From Helianthus annuus (Eukaryota > Streptophyta > Magnoliopsida > Asterales > Asteraceae): DNA of 64,000 bases. The stretch's first letter is position 1, and each line of letters begins with the position of its first letter. Shown here in pieces: positions 34,039 to 45,346 of the stretch. The translations under genes and the position numbers were made by a program. The stretch lies in NCBI RefSeq assembly GCF_002127325.2, contig NC_035436.2, positions 32,571,855 through 32,635,854 of the forward strand, in the 5' to 3' direction. The notes under the pieces were generated by a model. That model saw only the letters and a list, made by a program, of their open reading frames with translations, was not told the DNA's origin and ran no database searches.

Positions 34039-35890
34039 AACCAACATCGGAAAATCATTTTTGTAAATATCTTTGTGTGTTTTAAATTTATCTTAGTTTA
34101 TTGATTTTAGGGGGAGTAAATCCAAAAATCTGAAAATCCAAAAACATCGAAAAATTTCAAAAACACAAAAACAATAGAAAAACAAAAATGAGTTTCCTGG
34201 CGAGCAAAAGAGAAAATGATAGTACATCAGTGGTCTATCCAAACCTCTTTAAACCTTAAATGAAAAATGATAAGCAGCTCTATATAAGATGTATCGGTAG
34301 GCTCACAATCATTTTAAAGTGTGCAGGGTGATATAAATCTTAATCGACTGAAGACCAGGTGGGAACCATTCATTGGCATATGGTCTTAGTACCGAAATTT
34401 CGTTTGATAGATTGCCGAGGTTCTGAGATATTCGGTCTTTATGCTGCTTATCATCTGGGTATCATGGCTGTATCTTTTACCGAAAAATAACGGGGACGCA
34501 AGTCTAGATCTTCCATGATACTATACATACGTGTACATATTGCATACTACATTCGACCTCAATAAGTGATAAACAATCACATGTCCAAATCAAATAAGTG
34601 ATAAAATATCACATTTATCCGGGTGTCAAGTTCGTCTCTCTGCTGTACGGAAGTACTGACCTGTTCACGGACTTGCACCTGTGCCCTCATGCATATGAAA
34701 ATCAAGTTCCTCATCAATAAGTGATTTTATCACATAGGGCTTGTTTTCAATTCAAAATAAGTGAGTATCTCACAGCTTATACGGTCAAACAGATGATAAT
34801 CGGTATACTCACCGGTAAGATGAACTCTCGTGCATACCTTGATACGGGAATGTGTCGTGATGTGGATGAACACCGGTCGGTAAGTATAAATCATATCTTA
34901 ACGTATCCTCTAAACATGATTACATCTGATAAGTTGAGCTTAAGTGGACAACAATACCGAAAATTGTTATAGGATGCTTATCTTAATGTTAACTAACTGA
35001 ACAACAAGAGTGTTTTGGCATGACCGTACACTGATATGATTCTCTTACCCTCGAAACTCGCAAAAAGAATGTTTGTATATATTTATTTATTTACTGCTTA
35101 ACTTTTATTGTTTTCTTTTAAAACAGTTTCGTCGTTTGGTGCATATCAGCACGACATTAGCGGTGATGTCGTTTGATAACACTCAAAGGATTTTAAATTG
35201 TTGTTTTTTACTTTCAAAAATACCAAAAAGATTTTAGGCGTGTTTTAATATAAACTTTATAAAAGCCAAAAAGATTTTCTTCCTACTTTATTTTCGATCG
35301 TACGATGTTGGAGCTCGAGTCTTCGTTACCTGAAACCTGACTGAAAACCGAACTGACTAAATCTTCATAAACGGTCGAAATTTGCAAGTTTTGAAAGTGA
35401 GAAACTAAAATTGACAAATTTATTAAACTTTCAAACTGTCGGACGGTGTTTGATTATGACATGGTCATTCGTGTGTCATTTGTTTATACTATATTCCAAG
35501 CAGTTGTTCTCATTACGCGTTTAGATTTCTTGCATGTGCAGATTCTAAAGGCTAGGAGAACATGGTCGATGACAAGCTTTGGAATGAAGACACGACGAGA
35601 AGGCGCTCAAAAGATGAAGATGATCGAGTTGCCGCTGGCCATCATCAACACCACAAGGATCTCACTTCATAAAGATAAAGTCCATTCACGAGCATAACTC
35701 AAGGGGGAGCTTATGTTAAGGGGGAGTTTGTCAACACACTTCCTACATGATACGGGTAGTTTGTTGATACACTTTCTGCTTTCAAGACGTGAAGACTTTG
35801 AAGATCCTCCGACTTTGAAGACTTGAAAGGACATCGAGACGAGTCTACAACTATAGAAGATAAAGACAAAGCTACAGCCAAGGGGGAGTT
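34039..35890 (+). other. Copia 2 post-pol non-coding region with PPT-like tracts
   Basis: There is no credible gene in these 1.85 kb. PPT-like runs occur at about 34107-34117 (TTTTAGGGGGAGTAAAT, 70 bases after pol), 35702-35709 (AAGGGGGAGCTT), 35719-35729 (AAGGGGGAGTTT) and 35879-35890 (AAGGGGGAGTTT, adjoining the LTR). The last is the functional PPT by position. Structured repeats lie at 34561-34774. The short frames at 34721-34972 and 35446-35697 show no family features. Confidence 0.7.
34561..34774 (+). ncRNA. Copia 2 structured RNA region: four small hairpins and a TCTGCT/TGACCT stem-loop
   Basis: Four hairpins begin AATAAGTGA: 34561-34580, 34593-34612, 34717-34734 and 34757-34774. Three close with GTGAT/ATCAC and the last with GTGAG/CTCAC, a compensatory change. 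Between the second and third lies a larger stem-loop, 34622-34679. It has 13 outer pairs (34622-34635 with 34667-34679, one bulged T and one G-T wobble), then internal-loop strands containing TCTGCT (34639-34644) and TGACCT (34657-34662), then an inner stem GTAC/GTAC capped by GGAA, a GNRA-type tetraloop. The TCTGCT/TGACCT pair matches the two copia 1 stem-loops at 14162-14260. Function is unknown. Confidence 0.6.
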
Positions 35891-36546
35891 TGTTGGTGCA
35901 CTTGTGTCTGTACTTTGTCTGTATTCGGTCTGTATTCGGTCACGATGTAAACGATGTCCTGTTTAGTGTTGTAAGTTGACCAAGTCAACCATCCTCCGGT
36001 TTGACTTGGACAACAGTTGGTATATATTGAAAGATGATGTCCTGTGTCGAAGGATAGCCAATCGAAGGATATTGTAGATCCTTCGATGGCATCGAAAGAT
36101 AGGGTTCGAATGATAGACCTCGAAAGGTGATCTTTCGAGGTCCATGCTGATCCTTCGATTACCTTGTCATCGATAGATGATCCTTCGGACCATCTATTGG
36201 ATCTTTCGGACCAGACATCATGGGCTGGGTATAAATACCCATGCAGTGTATGTGTTAGTTCAGTTCTGTGAGTTCACACCCGAGAGATAGAGAGTCTTCT
36301 TGAGAGCATTCTGTCCGGAACTCACACACACACTTTGAGAGTTTACATGTTAGATTTGTAAACATTGTGCTTGTAACCGAAACCTTCATTTGCATTAATA
36401 CAAGTTGTGTTAATCGGTGAACCCGTGTGTGTTTGTGTTTGTACTTGCTTAATCCCGGTTTGCTCGCTAGCTTGGATTCCGCACTCGCTAGTGGGTTAGT
36501 ATAACAAGGTTTGAGGTTCGTCATCCTCCGACAAAAGGGACCTACA
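35891..36546 (+). repeat. Copia 2 3' LTR
   Basis: 656 bp, identical by eye to the 5' LTR, followed by the target duplicate ATTTT at 36547-36551. Confidence 0.95.
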
Positions 36547-36636
36547 ATTTTCCTCTGGGGTAAAATGGTCATTATAATTTTTATTATAACACATTATTAT
36601 TTCATCAACATCCACAATAACTACCAACGCCATTAC

Positions 36637-37360
36637 TGTTAGGGGTTAATTTTTATAACTATGGATCACATATCCTTAGATTGGCATGGATCACTAATCC
36701 TTAATAGATGGTCCAGGAAGTCTGAGGATCACGGATCCTTATTTATTGTACATTTCAACTAACAATTGTATCCTTGTTTTGAACTGGTAATCGCAGGTGT
36801 ATAACGACTTGAACTCAGTTAATGCTGGAATATCGGGGAATAGACTCTCTAATTCGCACGAGCTGAAGAACATGTAGCCGTTATGGGGTCGAACGTGAAA
36901 ACTTCCTTCTTTTTCGCTTAGTTAGTTAACTTGCTAATTTAGAATGTATATGAGAGATATTGAGCTTGATTAGACACAAGACACTTGCACATTTTTGCTA
37001 TTCTCGAAAATGCTCTCAAACACTAACACTAGAACTCAATTGTAACAAGCTCAATATCATCCGAAGTTGTAATCTTTGTTGTTCAATATAGTTGATAGTG
37101 ATAGTTTTCACTATCCAAGGATTTTATACCGGCGATCTACTAGTGATCAAGGGCTTTTCCTCGTATAAATCTCTATGTTCATCATTACATTCATCAAGCA
37201 TTCATATTTTTCATTGTTCATCATTTCCTATATTCCATATACGACCATACATTTGTTAATTATTCAAAGTACACTACCTCATAAAATCAGATTTGGTTAC
37301 ATTATCCTTTGTTTGATTTTTTACTAAAACAGTTAGGCGCCCACCGTGGGGCAAGTAGTG
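36637..37360 (+). repeat. Tat-like gypsy LTR with primer-binding site
   Basis: A 695-bp LTR candidate runs from TGTTAGGGGT at 36637 to CTAAAACA at 37331, with a TATA-like TATAAAT at 37164. It is followed by AGGCGCCCACCGTGGGG (37335-37351), close to the primer site commonly seen after LTRs of Tat-type gypsy elements. No second LTR is found in the window, so the element is truncated. The flank 36552-36636 is plain AT-rich DNA. Confidence 0.6.
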
Positions 37361-37417
37361 CTTACACTTTAAGAAAAAAAATTTTCTTTTTATTTTTTGT
37401 TCAGTATCATCACTTCT

Positions 37418-37605
37418 ATGGCTTCTCAGGGAAAATCCACTTCAAGTGCCATGTCGGCAGTTAACTCATCTCAAACTAGTGCATCATTGCCTCCTATTCC
37501 ACCCCCATACCAGAAGAACACAGATAATACTCAAAAGAAGACATCATCAGTCTTCCAAGGATCAAAAGTTTCTACTAGTTCTTCTTCTACTAATACCAAC
37601 AGTGA
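37418..37605 (+). pseudogene. Start of a Tat-like gypsy gene, truncated
   Basis: ATG at 37418 begins a Ser/Thr/Pro-rich frame (MASQGKSTSSAMSAV..., PPIPPPY) about 65 bases after the primer-binding site, where gag or a leading ORF is expected. The family sequence stops near 37605, where antisense copia 4 sequence begins; beyond that the frame only reads through the other element by chance. Too little remains to assign a domain. Confidence 0.45.
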
Positions 37606-38183
37606 TATTTCTGTTCTGTTTTGGAGAATCGTAGCAATGCCTTCGTATTGCTCGTTTAAACTTGAAATAAGTTGTAAAACCAAACGATCATTATCTACCG
37701 ATGACCCGTCGTTGGCGAGTTGATTGGCTAGGACTTTAAGTTGTTGGCAATAGGTAGAAACATTAGGAAATCCGTCCAAATGAGTGTTCGAAAACTTGTG
37801 TAAGAGATGGATTGCCCTTGACGTCTTGTTATCTTGGAAGATGCCTTCGAGTGTCGTCCAGGCATCGTGAGCTGTTGTGTTCGGTTTAAGAATGGTATGC
37901 AGAAGATCGTTGGAGATCGTGCCATAGATCCACTTAAGCACAATAGCGTCCAACTGATCGCAAGAGTCGTCTTGTTTCGATTGTTTGTTTTTATCAGTGT
38001 CTTTGGAGGACCCGGATGCGGAAACAGGCTTAGGAGCGAGATGGTCTATCACAAGATAGGCTCGACAATGAATCTTAAATAGTTGCCACCATGATGTGTA
38101 TTGACCGGATTCCATTTCCAACGTGACTGGGATGAGACTTTTATGTTGTTAACAGTTGTGGTTGGGTGAATCTTAGTATCCAT
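37606..38183 (-). pseudogene. Copia 4 gag fragment
   Basis: A minus-strand Gag of the plant copia type. The probable start is the ATG at 38183 (MDTKIHPTTTVNN), with a one-base shift near 38140 before the main frame from 38121. Family features are YTSWWQLFKIHCRAYLVIDHL, DAIVLKWIYGTIS, AWTTLEGIFQDNK and LISSLNEQYEGIATILQN. Homologous sequence ends at about 37606; downstream residues come from the antisense of the neighbouring fragment. The zinc knuckle and all of pol are missing. Confidence 0.75.
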
Positions 38184-38411
38184 GGGAGATAGATAAGTGG
38201 AAAATAAGAAAAAAGAAATATTGGTAGGGAGGAAAAGGTGGGGATCGAAGGATAGGCAGAAGATGATTAAGAGTGTAGGGCTTTACTGGACTCATGATAC
38301 CATGTTTGATGGTGGTATGCACAAGTTACGTAAACAGGAACCTTGATCCTTTCACCATTCTCATTCAATATAAATTATCCTCGTCTCCTATTTTTTGTGG
38401 GGGATTTTACA
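37606..38411 (-). mobile_element. Copia element 4, 5' fragment with a 109-bp LTR
   Basis: On the minus strand: a short LTR (38303-38411, TGTAAAATCC...CATCAAACA), a primer-site-like TGGTATCATGAG (complement of about 38291-38302) and the first part of gag. An LTR near 110 bp is typical of small-LTR copia lineages such as Ale (inference). The element breaks off at about 37606 against the Tat-like fragment. Confidence 0.65.
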
Positions 38412-38633
38412 ACCAATTTCTAAAATACGAAGGATATCAATAATATCTATAAATAATACAAATACATACATTATTAAGTATGGTGATCTTAAAAGACACA
38501 AATAATATAAGTAATGTTGTTGTAGGTTCACACTTTTCTGTCATATAAAACAATGTCTACATAACAAGAATCCAAATCATAACATGCACTCTATACGTAT
38601 TCAAATAAAAAAAAGATAAGGCACCAGAAGGAT
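38412..38633. other. AT-rich sequence downstream of P450 exon
   Basis: Lies between the P450 stop codon and the copia 4 LTR. It probably includes the P450 3' untranslated region (minus strand). No distinct signal is seen. Confidence 0.4.
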
Positions 38634-39254
38634 TCAAAGCTGTGCAAGTACATCTTGCATCTCTAGTCGTGGTTTGCACTTGGCAACCAACTGTTCGGCC
38701 TTGGGCATGGTTACTCCGAGACCTTCCATCATATCAATTGTGTTATCACTTAATGGTTCCCAATTAAAACATTGGATTAGCACTCCTAGTGTTGATCCAA
38801 GCATACGAACAGCTAACCCTTCCCCTGGACAACCCCTTCTTCCAGATCCAAAAGGCATCATCTTAAACCCATCTCTTGTCCCTTCTAACCCTTTAAATCT
38901 TTCAGGATTGAACCTTTCAGGTTCAGTCCACAACTTGGGGTCATGATGTATGGCCCATTGATTAACAAGAAGCATGGTCCCACGCGGGATGTTGTAACCC
39001 TCAATAATACAATCTTGTGATGACTCGTGAGGAAGTAGTAAAGGAACCGTGGGGTATAGTCGAAATGACTCGTTTATAATGCAACGAAGGTAAGGTAGGT
39101 CAACCATATCCGATTCGTCAACAAGACGAACTTTTCCTGTTTTTTTATCGATCTCATTTTGCGCCTTTTGTAGAACTTGTGGGTGGTTTAGCAAAAGCGA
39201 CAAAGACCATTCCATAGTTCCAGACGAAGTATCGGTTCCCGCCAACAATAAGAC
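38634..39254 (-). CDS. Cytochrome P450 (CYP81-like), last exon
   Basis: Encodes the C-terminal part of an A-type plant P450, a membrane-bound monooxygenase of the endoplasmic reticulum using heme and NADPH-P450 reductase. In order: I-helix oxygen-binding AGTDTSS, the ExxR motif in ESFRLYP, FNPERF, and the heme loop FGSGRRGCPGEGLA with its ligand Cys. The ending (CFNWE...GLGVTMPKAEQL...CKPR) is CYP81-like; CYP81 members act in flavonoid, lignan and glucosinolate or xenobiotic oxidation, but the substrate cannot be told. The exon begins at 39254 behind a TAATTAG acceptor, where A-type P450 genes carry a conserved intron. It has no lesion. Exon 1 is not in the window, neither between 39255 and 40286 nor beyond the copia 3 block, so this is either a gene with a very long intron or an orphan exon. 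Confidence 0.85.
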   Translation of the reverse strand, partial: VLLLAGTDTSSGTMEWSLSLLLNHPQVLQKAQNEIDKKTGKVRLVDESDMVDLPYLRCIINESFRLYPTVPLLLPHESSQDCIIEGYNIPRGTMLLVNQWAIHHDPKLWTEPERFNPERFKGLEGTRDGFKMMPFGSGRRGCPGEGLAVRMLGSTLGVLIQCFNWEPLSDNTIDMMEGLGVTMPKAEQLVAKCKPRLEMQDVLAQL

Positions 39255-40286
39255 CTAATTACAAGTTTTGAAGACTTAGATCAAGAATATATTTTGACGG
39301 ACAATAGTTATGTGGCTCTATTCTAATTAATCCAAAATTTACCAAGTAGATTTAAGCTAGATCTCATTTAAAGTCTTCTTGTTTAAATCAAAAGAGATTG
39401 AGCTTTAAGCCTAGTAGCCTACTCGTTTCGGCATTATATCTAAAACTAAAGGTCGCATCGTGAATGATTTAACCGATTTGAATTCAGCTAAATTATTAAT
39501 CAGTAATGATATAACTATTTTCTGTACATGTATTATAATTCATTTTATATATAGACCGCTAGTTTTAAATATGTGTGTTATTTATAAAACCGAGTTTGTG
39601 CTCAAACTTTCAGTTCAATTGATAAACAACCCTATGCATGGCCTATTATATATATTTTTTCACCACAACAGTCATTACGTTGGGACAATATTTATAATCT
39701 TTAGCTTATTGTTTTTCATTGTTTAATTATCCTAAGATCAAATGGTGTGGGATAAAGCCGCTAAGATCGTAATTATCGCACCACGTAAGCGCCATGTCAA
39801 CGCCAACCGCACAGGAAACTTCATTGTTAACTTGTATGTTGTGGGATATAGCCCATGTTATCATTTTTCAATCATTGTTTTTTTTATTTAAATTAACAAA
39901 ACCCTAAAAAATAAACGACTAAACGATAGATGCTAATGTGTCAGTACCTTCAAAAAAAGTATGAACCCATATGCATTGAATATAATATTTTTGGTATCGC
40001 ACTTGTCTATCAAAATCCAACCCAATCACTGATGTGCATTAAACCTACTATAGGTCCACAAGCCTAATACATTAATATCCAACCCAAAGTTCCAAATCCT
40101 ATCTCTTAAAAAAAGGGTGCTACTTTCTACACCCCTCCTATTTACTTTTTTAACCCCCCTCCTCTCACATACTTACAGGTGGGGCCTAAAAAAACAGTCG
40201 CTGCAAAAACAACCCTGACATGGAGGGCTGGCCGTTTTTTCAACTGAAGATGGTGGGTAAACGACAGCAGGCAATGGTGAGGTGGG
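39255..40286. other. Probable P450 intron or flank, no gene seen
   Basis: AT-rich DNA upstream (minus sense) of the P450 exon, up to the copia 3 LTR. It starts with the complement of a splice acceptor. No open frame with family features and no first P450 exon are found. Confidence 0.45.
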
Positions 40287-41595
40287 TGTAGGAGTCCATT
40301 CGTGTAAAATTAAATACAAAATTTTATTAACTTGAATTACAAATACAGAACAGAATGAAACTGAAATGTAACACAAATACAACTGAAATAAAGGAAAAAC
40401 AAGAATAGAATTTGCAAACAAAAACAAATCTTGGCTGAGGATCGTGTTAGACACGATTCCCTTAAAACAAATTTCGTGTCTCCCAAGAGAACACGTTTGT
40501 TTTCAGGATACAACAGCCTAAAGCAGTCGTACTGTCGGTCTTCACTCCAACCCGAAGGTATACCTTGAATGCTTGAAGAAGAAGATAAGAATTCAGCAGT
40601 GGAGAAGTTTGTAAGAGCTGTGTAATTCGGTGTATTGATCTGCAGCAGGATACTCCTATTTATACTGCAGGTCCATGTTGAAACTGAAAAACGAATTAAG
40701 TAGGAGAATTAAAATGCATTAAACATCTTCAATGCACTTTAATTCGTCATTTAATTCTCAGTCAAAAGCATTGACTCGTCAGTTTAAAATGTTGAAATGT
40801 AACTGCACTGGCATTAACTGCTGGAAGCCCCTACGCGCGTGCGCGCACAAGACACTCTGGTGCGCGCGTGCGCCATTTTGGCCCACTTCTATGTGCGCGT
40901 GCGCTACCCTGGCTCAGTTCCATGCGCGTGCGCCACGTCACCTGTGAGCCTATACGAGCACGCCACACAGTCGCGCCGTATTGGCTCACTCTGGTGCATC
41001 GCGCACGTCACATCAGTGCCCATGCTCCATGCGCGCAACCGCGCGCCTACTAACCATGTCATGCGCCACTGCGCGCAGACCCACTAGAGTCATGCGCCTC
41101 GTACCTATGCGCCTGCATGACACGTCACCAACCACCTGGTCCTTACACCCTTGTGCTCCACCACACGCAGGCGGTCAAAAATACAAAGGCGGCTCTCAAG
41201 CGGCTCACGGCGATGCGGCTCTCAAGTGCAAAGTGCGCCATCAAAGCGCCACATTGCGCCTCATCGCCCATGCCACGCGCGTGTGCGAGTGAGAGTGCGA
41301 GTTAGGGTGCTCTGCACTCTTCGCGAGTACACTTAGTGTGTGCCTCCATGAAACAATAAGGATGGAGAGTTCCCACTTAAATACCCTTTTAAGTTTCATC
41401 TCTCCTATGTGGGACAAGGTACCACTTTCCCACTTTTTTAGCATTCAAGTTTCAAACACCAAACTTTGAGCATCGATATCTCACTCATCTTAGTTCCATT
41501 TTGGATGTGGTTTAGTTCGTTGCAAAGCTCTTCCAACATAGAACTCAAACCCACAAATAAATATATAAAACCCACTCATTTTCTTATATTTATTT
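40287..41595 (-). repeat. Copia 3 3' LTR, outer part
   Basis: Starts (plus sense) TGTAGGAGTCC and runs to the gypsy B insertion. A TATA box, TATAAATA on the minus strand, is the complement of 40657-40664. The part at 40830-41310 is extremely rich in GCGCGTGCGC-type steps. The reading frames there are composition artefacts. Confidence 0.85.
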
Positions 41596-44500
41596 TGTAA
41601 CACCTCGAAAAAATTTCGTCCAATAATGTCTTGACACGTGTCATAAGGTTCCGGTATGTGAAAACATACTTTAGAGGGACTAAAGTTGACAAACGGTGAA
41701 AACTATGGAACGTAAGGGTCCAAAGTGTCAACAATGGATAAATAGACTCTATGATAACCCTACATAATGTTTATAACCTTAAACGGATGGTTCATGGATC
41801 ATACGACGCGGAAATTGCACAAAAGTGAGGAATTGCAAACTACAGGGGCCAAAAGTGTCAACATGTTGAATTTATACCTCTGAGTGAACTTTTGGCAGAC
41901 CCGAAGCATTGTAATGCTAAAATATACTCACTAGAATATGTGGTAAAAATTTCGTAAAGTTTCGTTAACGTATGAGAAAGTTATGGCCAAAACCGTACTT
42001 GAAGGACTAAAAGCGTCAACGTCGAATTTCATGGCTTTTCGGTTGAGCGCAAAGTTATCCGAGGACATTACCATGTTGGTAAATGTCCCAAGGTTCTTAA
42101 AAACCAAGTTTGGGGGTTTACGAGTCAGGATAAGTAGCCGAAACCTTGTTTGCGAAGACAGGGACCAAAGCTGTCAATATGTAACAAAGTTTGACAGCAG
42201 CAGAGGCCAGGCGACCCGCCTGGACAGACCCAAGCGGGCCGCGTGACACTATCAGATGCAGAGTTTCGCGAATATTGCTATTTGGGGTCCGAATTTGAAG
42301 TGGTAAACAGCTCATATCACCTCCTTTTGCACCAATAAACTCCCTTGCATGCCTAGGACAACAGTAAGCTATCCCCAACCTCTGAATTCCTCCATAAATT
42401 GATCAAAAGGCTCATTTCTTTGGCATTTGCATTGTGATCAAGGAACACCAAACCTTCAAGAACTCTCAAGGCACTCCTGGAGCAATTCTGAACGACAAGG
42501 CAGCCTCCTAGTGTTAACTAAGCTTCATTAGGACCTTTGTAAGCCTCTATATCATCCTATAATTCGTTCTTTCTTTGATTATTAGTTAAAAGTCAAACCG
42601 TTGTTCTTATACTTTGACTTTTCGATTAAACGAGTTTTACTCTGTCATTTCTCAAATTGAAACCACTGATATGTTGGTATTTATGTGGGAAACAAACCCT
42701 CAAAAGGGTATTCTCTGATTTCCACTTTATGCATGCTAATTGTCGAGTCAAATATGTTCTTAAAAAGTCAACAGAAATGGTTTTTGCGAAATATAGCGTA
42801 AATGGTAATGTAGATGACATGCAATCACTTTGGTCATCAAAAATATCTTCATAATGAATATAAGAATATGTTTTACCATGATCAACTCGACAATCTTTAG
42901 TATAAACCCGGATTGGAACCGAAAGTCTTATAAAACGACTTTTTCGTAGACTATCGATTCGGATCCGTACATGCATGTTTGAGATCTGTATTAGAGCATA
43001 TTTTGAACCACTTTTATTTTGGTTAAACTTTCTGGAATTTTTGATGCTTGAGTCTATACTTAGCCGATTCATTTGCATGTTTCCGATTTATGCTTAAAGT
43101 TGACTATTTTGCCCTTTTTGATATAAAACGTGATTTTTGGAAAAGTGAAAGAGTAGAAATCTTTATTTCTAATATATAAACTTGCACCGAAAATTTGAGA
43201 TCAGTTAGTGGTCCAGATTTTGAGTTATGGCCGATATCGTAAAACTATATCTTAAAGTTACATAAACGGCGCATTTAGCGTATAACCTATTTCAGGCCAC
43301 GTTTTGATATAAAACTTTTTACCCACTGATGTTATATATTATTTTGGGATTTTTGATGACTTTTTATTTAATTTTTGGCTGATCGGATCATACGTCGCTA
43401 AGTCGATTCGGCTAATGCCGGTTTTGACCGTTTAAGCCATAAAATGAGTTTTATACATTCTTTTGACCCCAAATCTTTTTCTACTGATTTTATATGTTAA
43501 ATAAATTATTTTGAGCATTCTGGAAATATAAAAATCTCAGCTTTCTTTTAAAAACCCGGAAACGGCTCTAAATCGCATTTTTAAGCGTTTCTAGCGTATA
43601 GTAGGCGTTATACTCATTTTAAACATATGAGACTCATACCTACTGATGTAATTAGTATATTTTCATATAATAACAGTAAGTATAAATGTTTGAACTCAGA
43701 TTTCCAGTTTTGGCAGTTTTAGCCCTTGTGAAATTACTAAAATACCCCTACGGTGCATAGTTTGATTTTCAAATGATAAGTTTTGTATACGGGTCATACT
43801 CTACTGTTATAATATATCAAATGAAGTATATTTACTGTATAAATCAGACCCGTAACTCAGATTTCCAAATTGACTCTTTTATAATCTTTTAAATGACCAA
43901 AATGCCCTTCTAAGGCATAAATTGAGTTTAAAATTATTCGGGGCATAATAGAACATAACTTACTGATATTATATCATATTTAAAGCATATTATCTCAGGG
44001 AACTTGCATTTGACTCTTTTGGCTACCCGTAACGCCCTTTTAGCGTTCGGTTCGGTTTACGTAACTAGTTTGCGTAAATTGACCGAAACGGGTCAAACGT
44101 TATCATTTTTATCTCAAAATCCAGAATGTATTTAGTATACCCATATTATACAAGTATTCAAACTTGTCGGGTCTAAATCACATTCTATCCGGTCTTTCGC
44201 TTAATCGTGCGCTTGTACCGTATCGTCCTTAAAAACTAACCGGTCAAAGCTAAGGCTTAAATAAAAGACCCGTTAGGAATCTAATAGGTTATTATAAACC
44301 TTTGTTCCAGATTAGGAGGCCCAGTAAAAGCTATCTACACTTACCAATTGTGATTCATACTTGCTCAGGTAAATACATTTTGACTTATTTTCCCTATACG
44401 GGCTTGGGGTACGGTATATAGAATACCGCTTGATCGAGCGCACAAATCCTGCGCCCTAGGGGTGTACAGTCTTGAATAGTTTGTGCGACTCGTTTAAACA

Positions 44501-45141
44501 GTCTTGTCTTACTTTAGGCTTTGGGGGGTTATTGACCGTGTCCCGGATATCCTTGGCATTATCTTACGAGATGGCCACGACCAGAGCACGGGGTGTAGGC
44601 GTACACCCGGCGTGTATAACTCTTTAATGTGGTGTGTCATTTAATCTTTAGCCCGGACAGCAGATCCTGGGCCACCAAAAGTACGAGTACATGTAATTCG
44701 TTCACAAGTTTATATTGCATAATTATCCCAAGTTAATAAAAATATTTATGCCTTGTGCATTTAAATCAATTTTCAATCATTTTCAAAATGAGTCAGTTGA
44801 TTTGTATTTACCTGTGTAAACTGACGTATTTTTCCCAAAAGGTTAAGTACAGGTACTAAACGAACTAGGCTGGTTGTTTCCTAAGAGCGTCCACTATAGT
44901 CTCGCAAGCTCGGACGACAAATAAACTGTTGAACAATTTATCTTATTTTATTTGATCCGCATGTGGATCCGTTTCAACTAATTATGATGTTTATTATTAC
45001 ATTTTAATTAAAGTTGAAATGAATCTATTTCTGCTTCCGCTGTGCATTATTATATTGTGTTGTTTGTCTATGACGATGCCAACCACGTCACTGTACCCCA
45101 CACCGGGCCCACCGGTGACACGTGGAGATCGGGGTGTGACT
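41596..45141 (+). repeat. Gypsy B 5' LTR
   Basis: A 3,546-bp LTR from TGTAACACCTCG to GGGGTGTGACT (final A of the 3' copy changed to T). No coding potential; the short frames at 41983-42246, 42118-42378 and 42626-43078 recur only because the LTR is repeated. Confidence 0.93.
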
Positions 45142-45144
45142 GGT

Positions 45145-45158
45145 TGGTATCAGAGCCA
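45145..45158 (+). other. Gypsy B primer-binding site
   Basis: TGGTATCAGAGCCA, three bases after the 5' LTR, complementary to initiator-Met tRNA. Confidence 0.92.
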
Positions 45159-45346
45159 ACGCTGAGTGAATTAAACACTAGCCTTTTGTGTTTGATCTCA
45201 GTTACACAATTGCACATTACTCGATTTTCGAGTCTAGACAAAGAACTTAGGAAATGTTCAAATTTCGTTTGTTTTATTTTTATTTATTATTAGCTTTGCC
45301 TTATATATTTTGTTGTGCAACTTGTTTGATTTTTGACAGGTTCATC

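Larger units (their letters stand above)
25157..36551 (+). mobile_element. Ty1/copia element 2, full length, probably very young
   Basis: The element spans 25162-36546 (11,385 bp) with 656-bp LTRs that show no difference by eye, flanked by the duplication ATTTT (25157-25161 and 36547-36551). It has a PBS, a palindrome-rich leader, a 1,229-codon gag, a 1,146-codon pol with all catalytic motifs, a 1.85-kb structured non-coding region, several PPT-like tracts and the 3' LTR. Identical LTRs and unbroken long frames make it the best candidate for a recently mobile element here. It resembles copia 1 in gag size, two zinc knuckles and junction layout, but has no third ORF. Confidence 0.95.

Noticed and set aside
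35446..35697. Small ORF near the copia 2 3' end as a remnant third ORF
   Set aside because: 83 residues with no resemblance to the copia 1 third ORF; not supported.
40839..41336. Several overlapping ORFs in the GC-rich LTR block (also 60223-60950)
   Set aside because: Open only because of base composition; Cys/Ala/His/Arg-rich in all frames and not conserved between the LTR copies.
42118..43078. ORFs repeated at 51623-52583
   Set aside because: They recur only because they lie in the two LTR copies of gypsy B; no domains.
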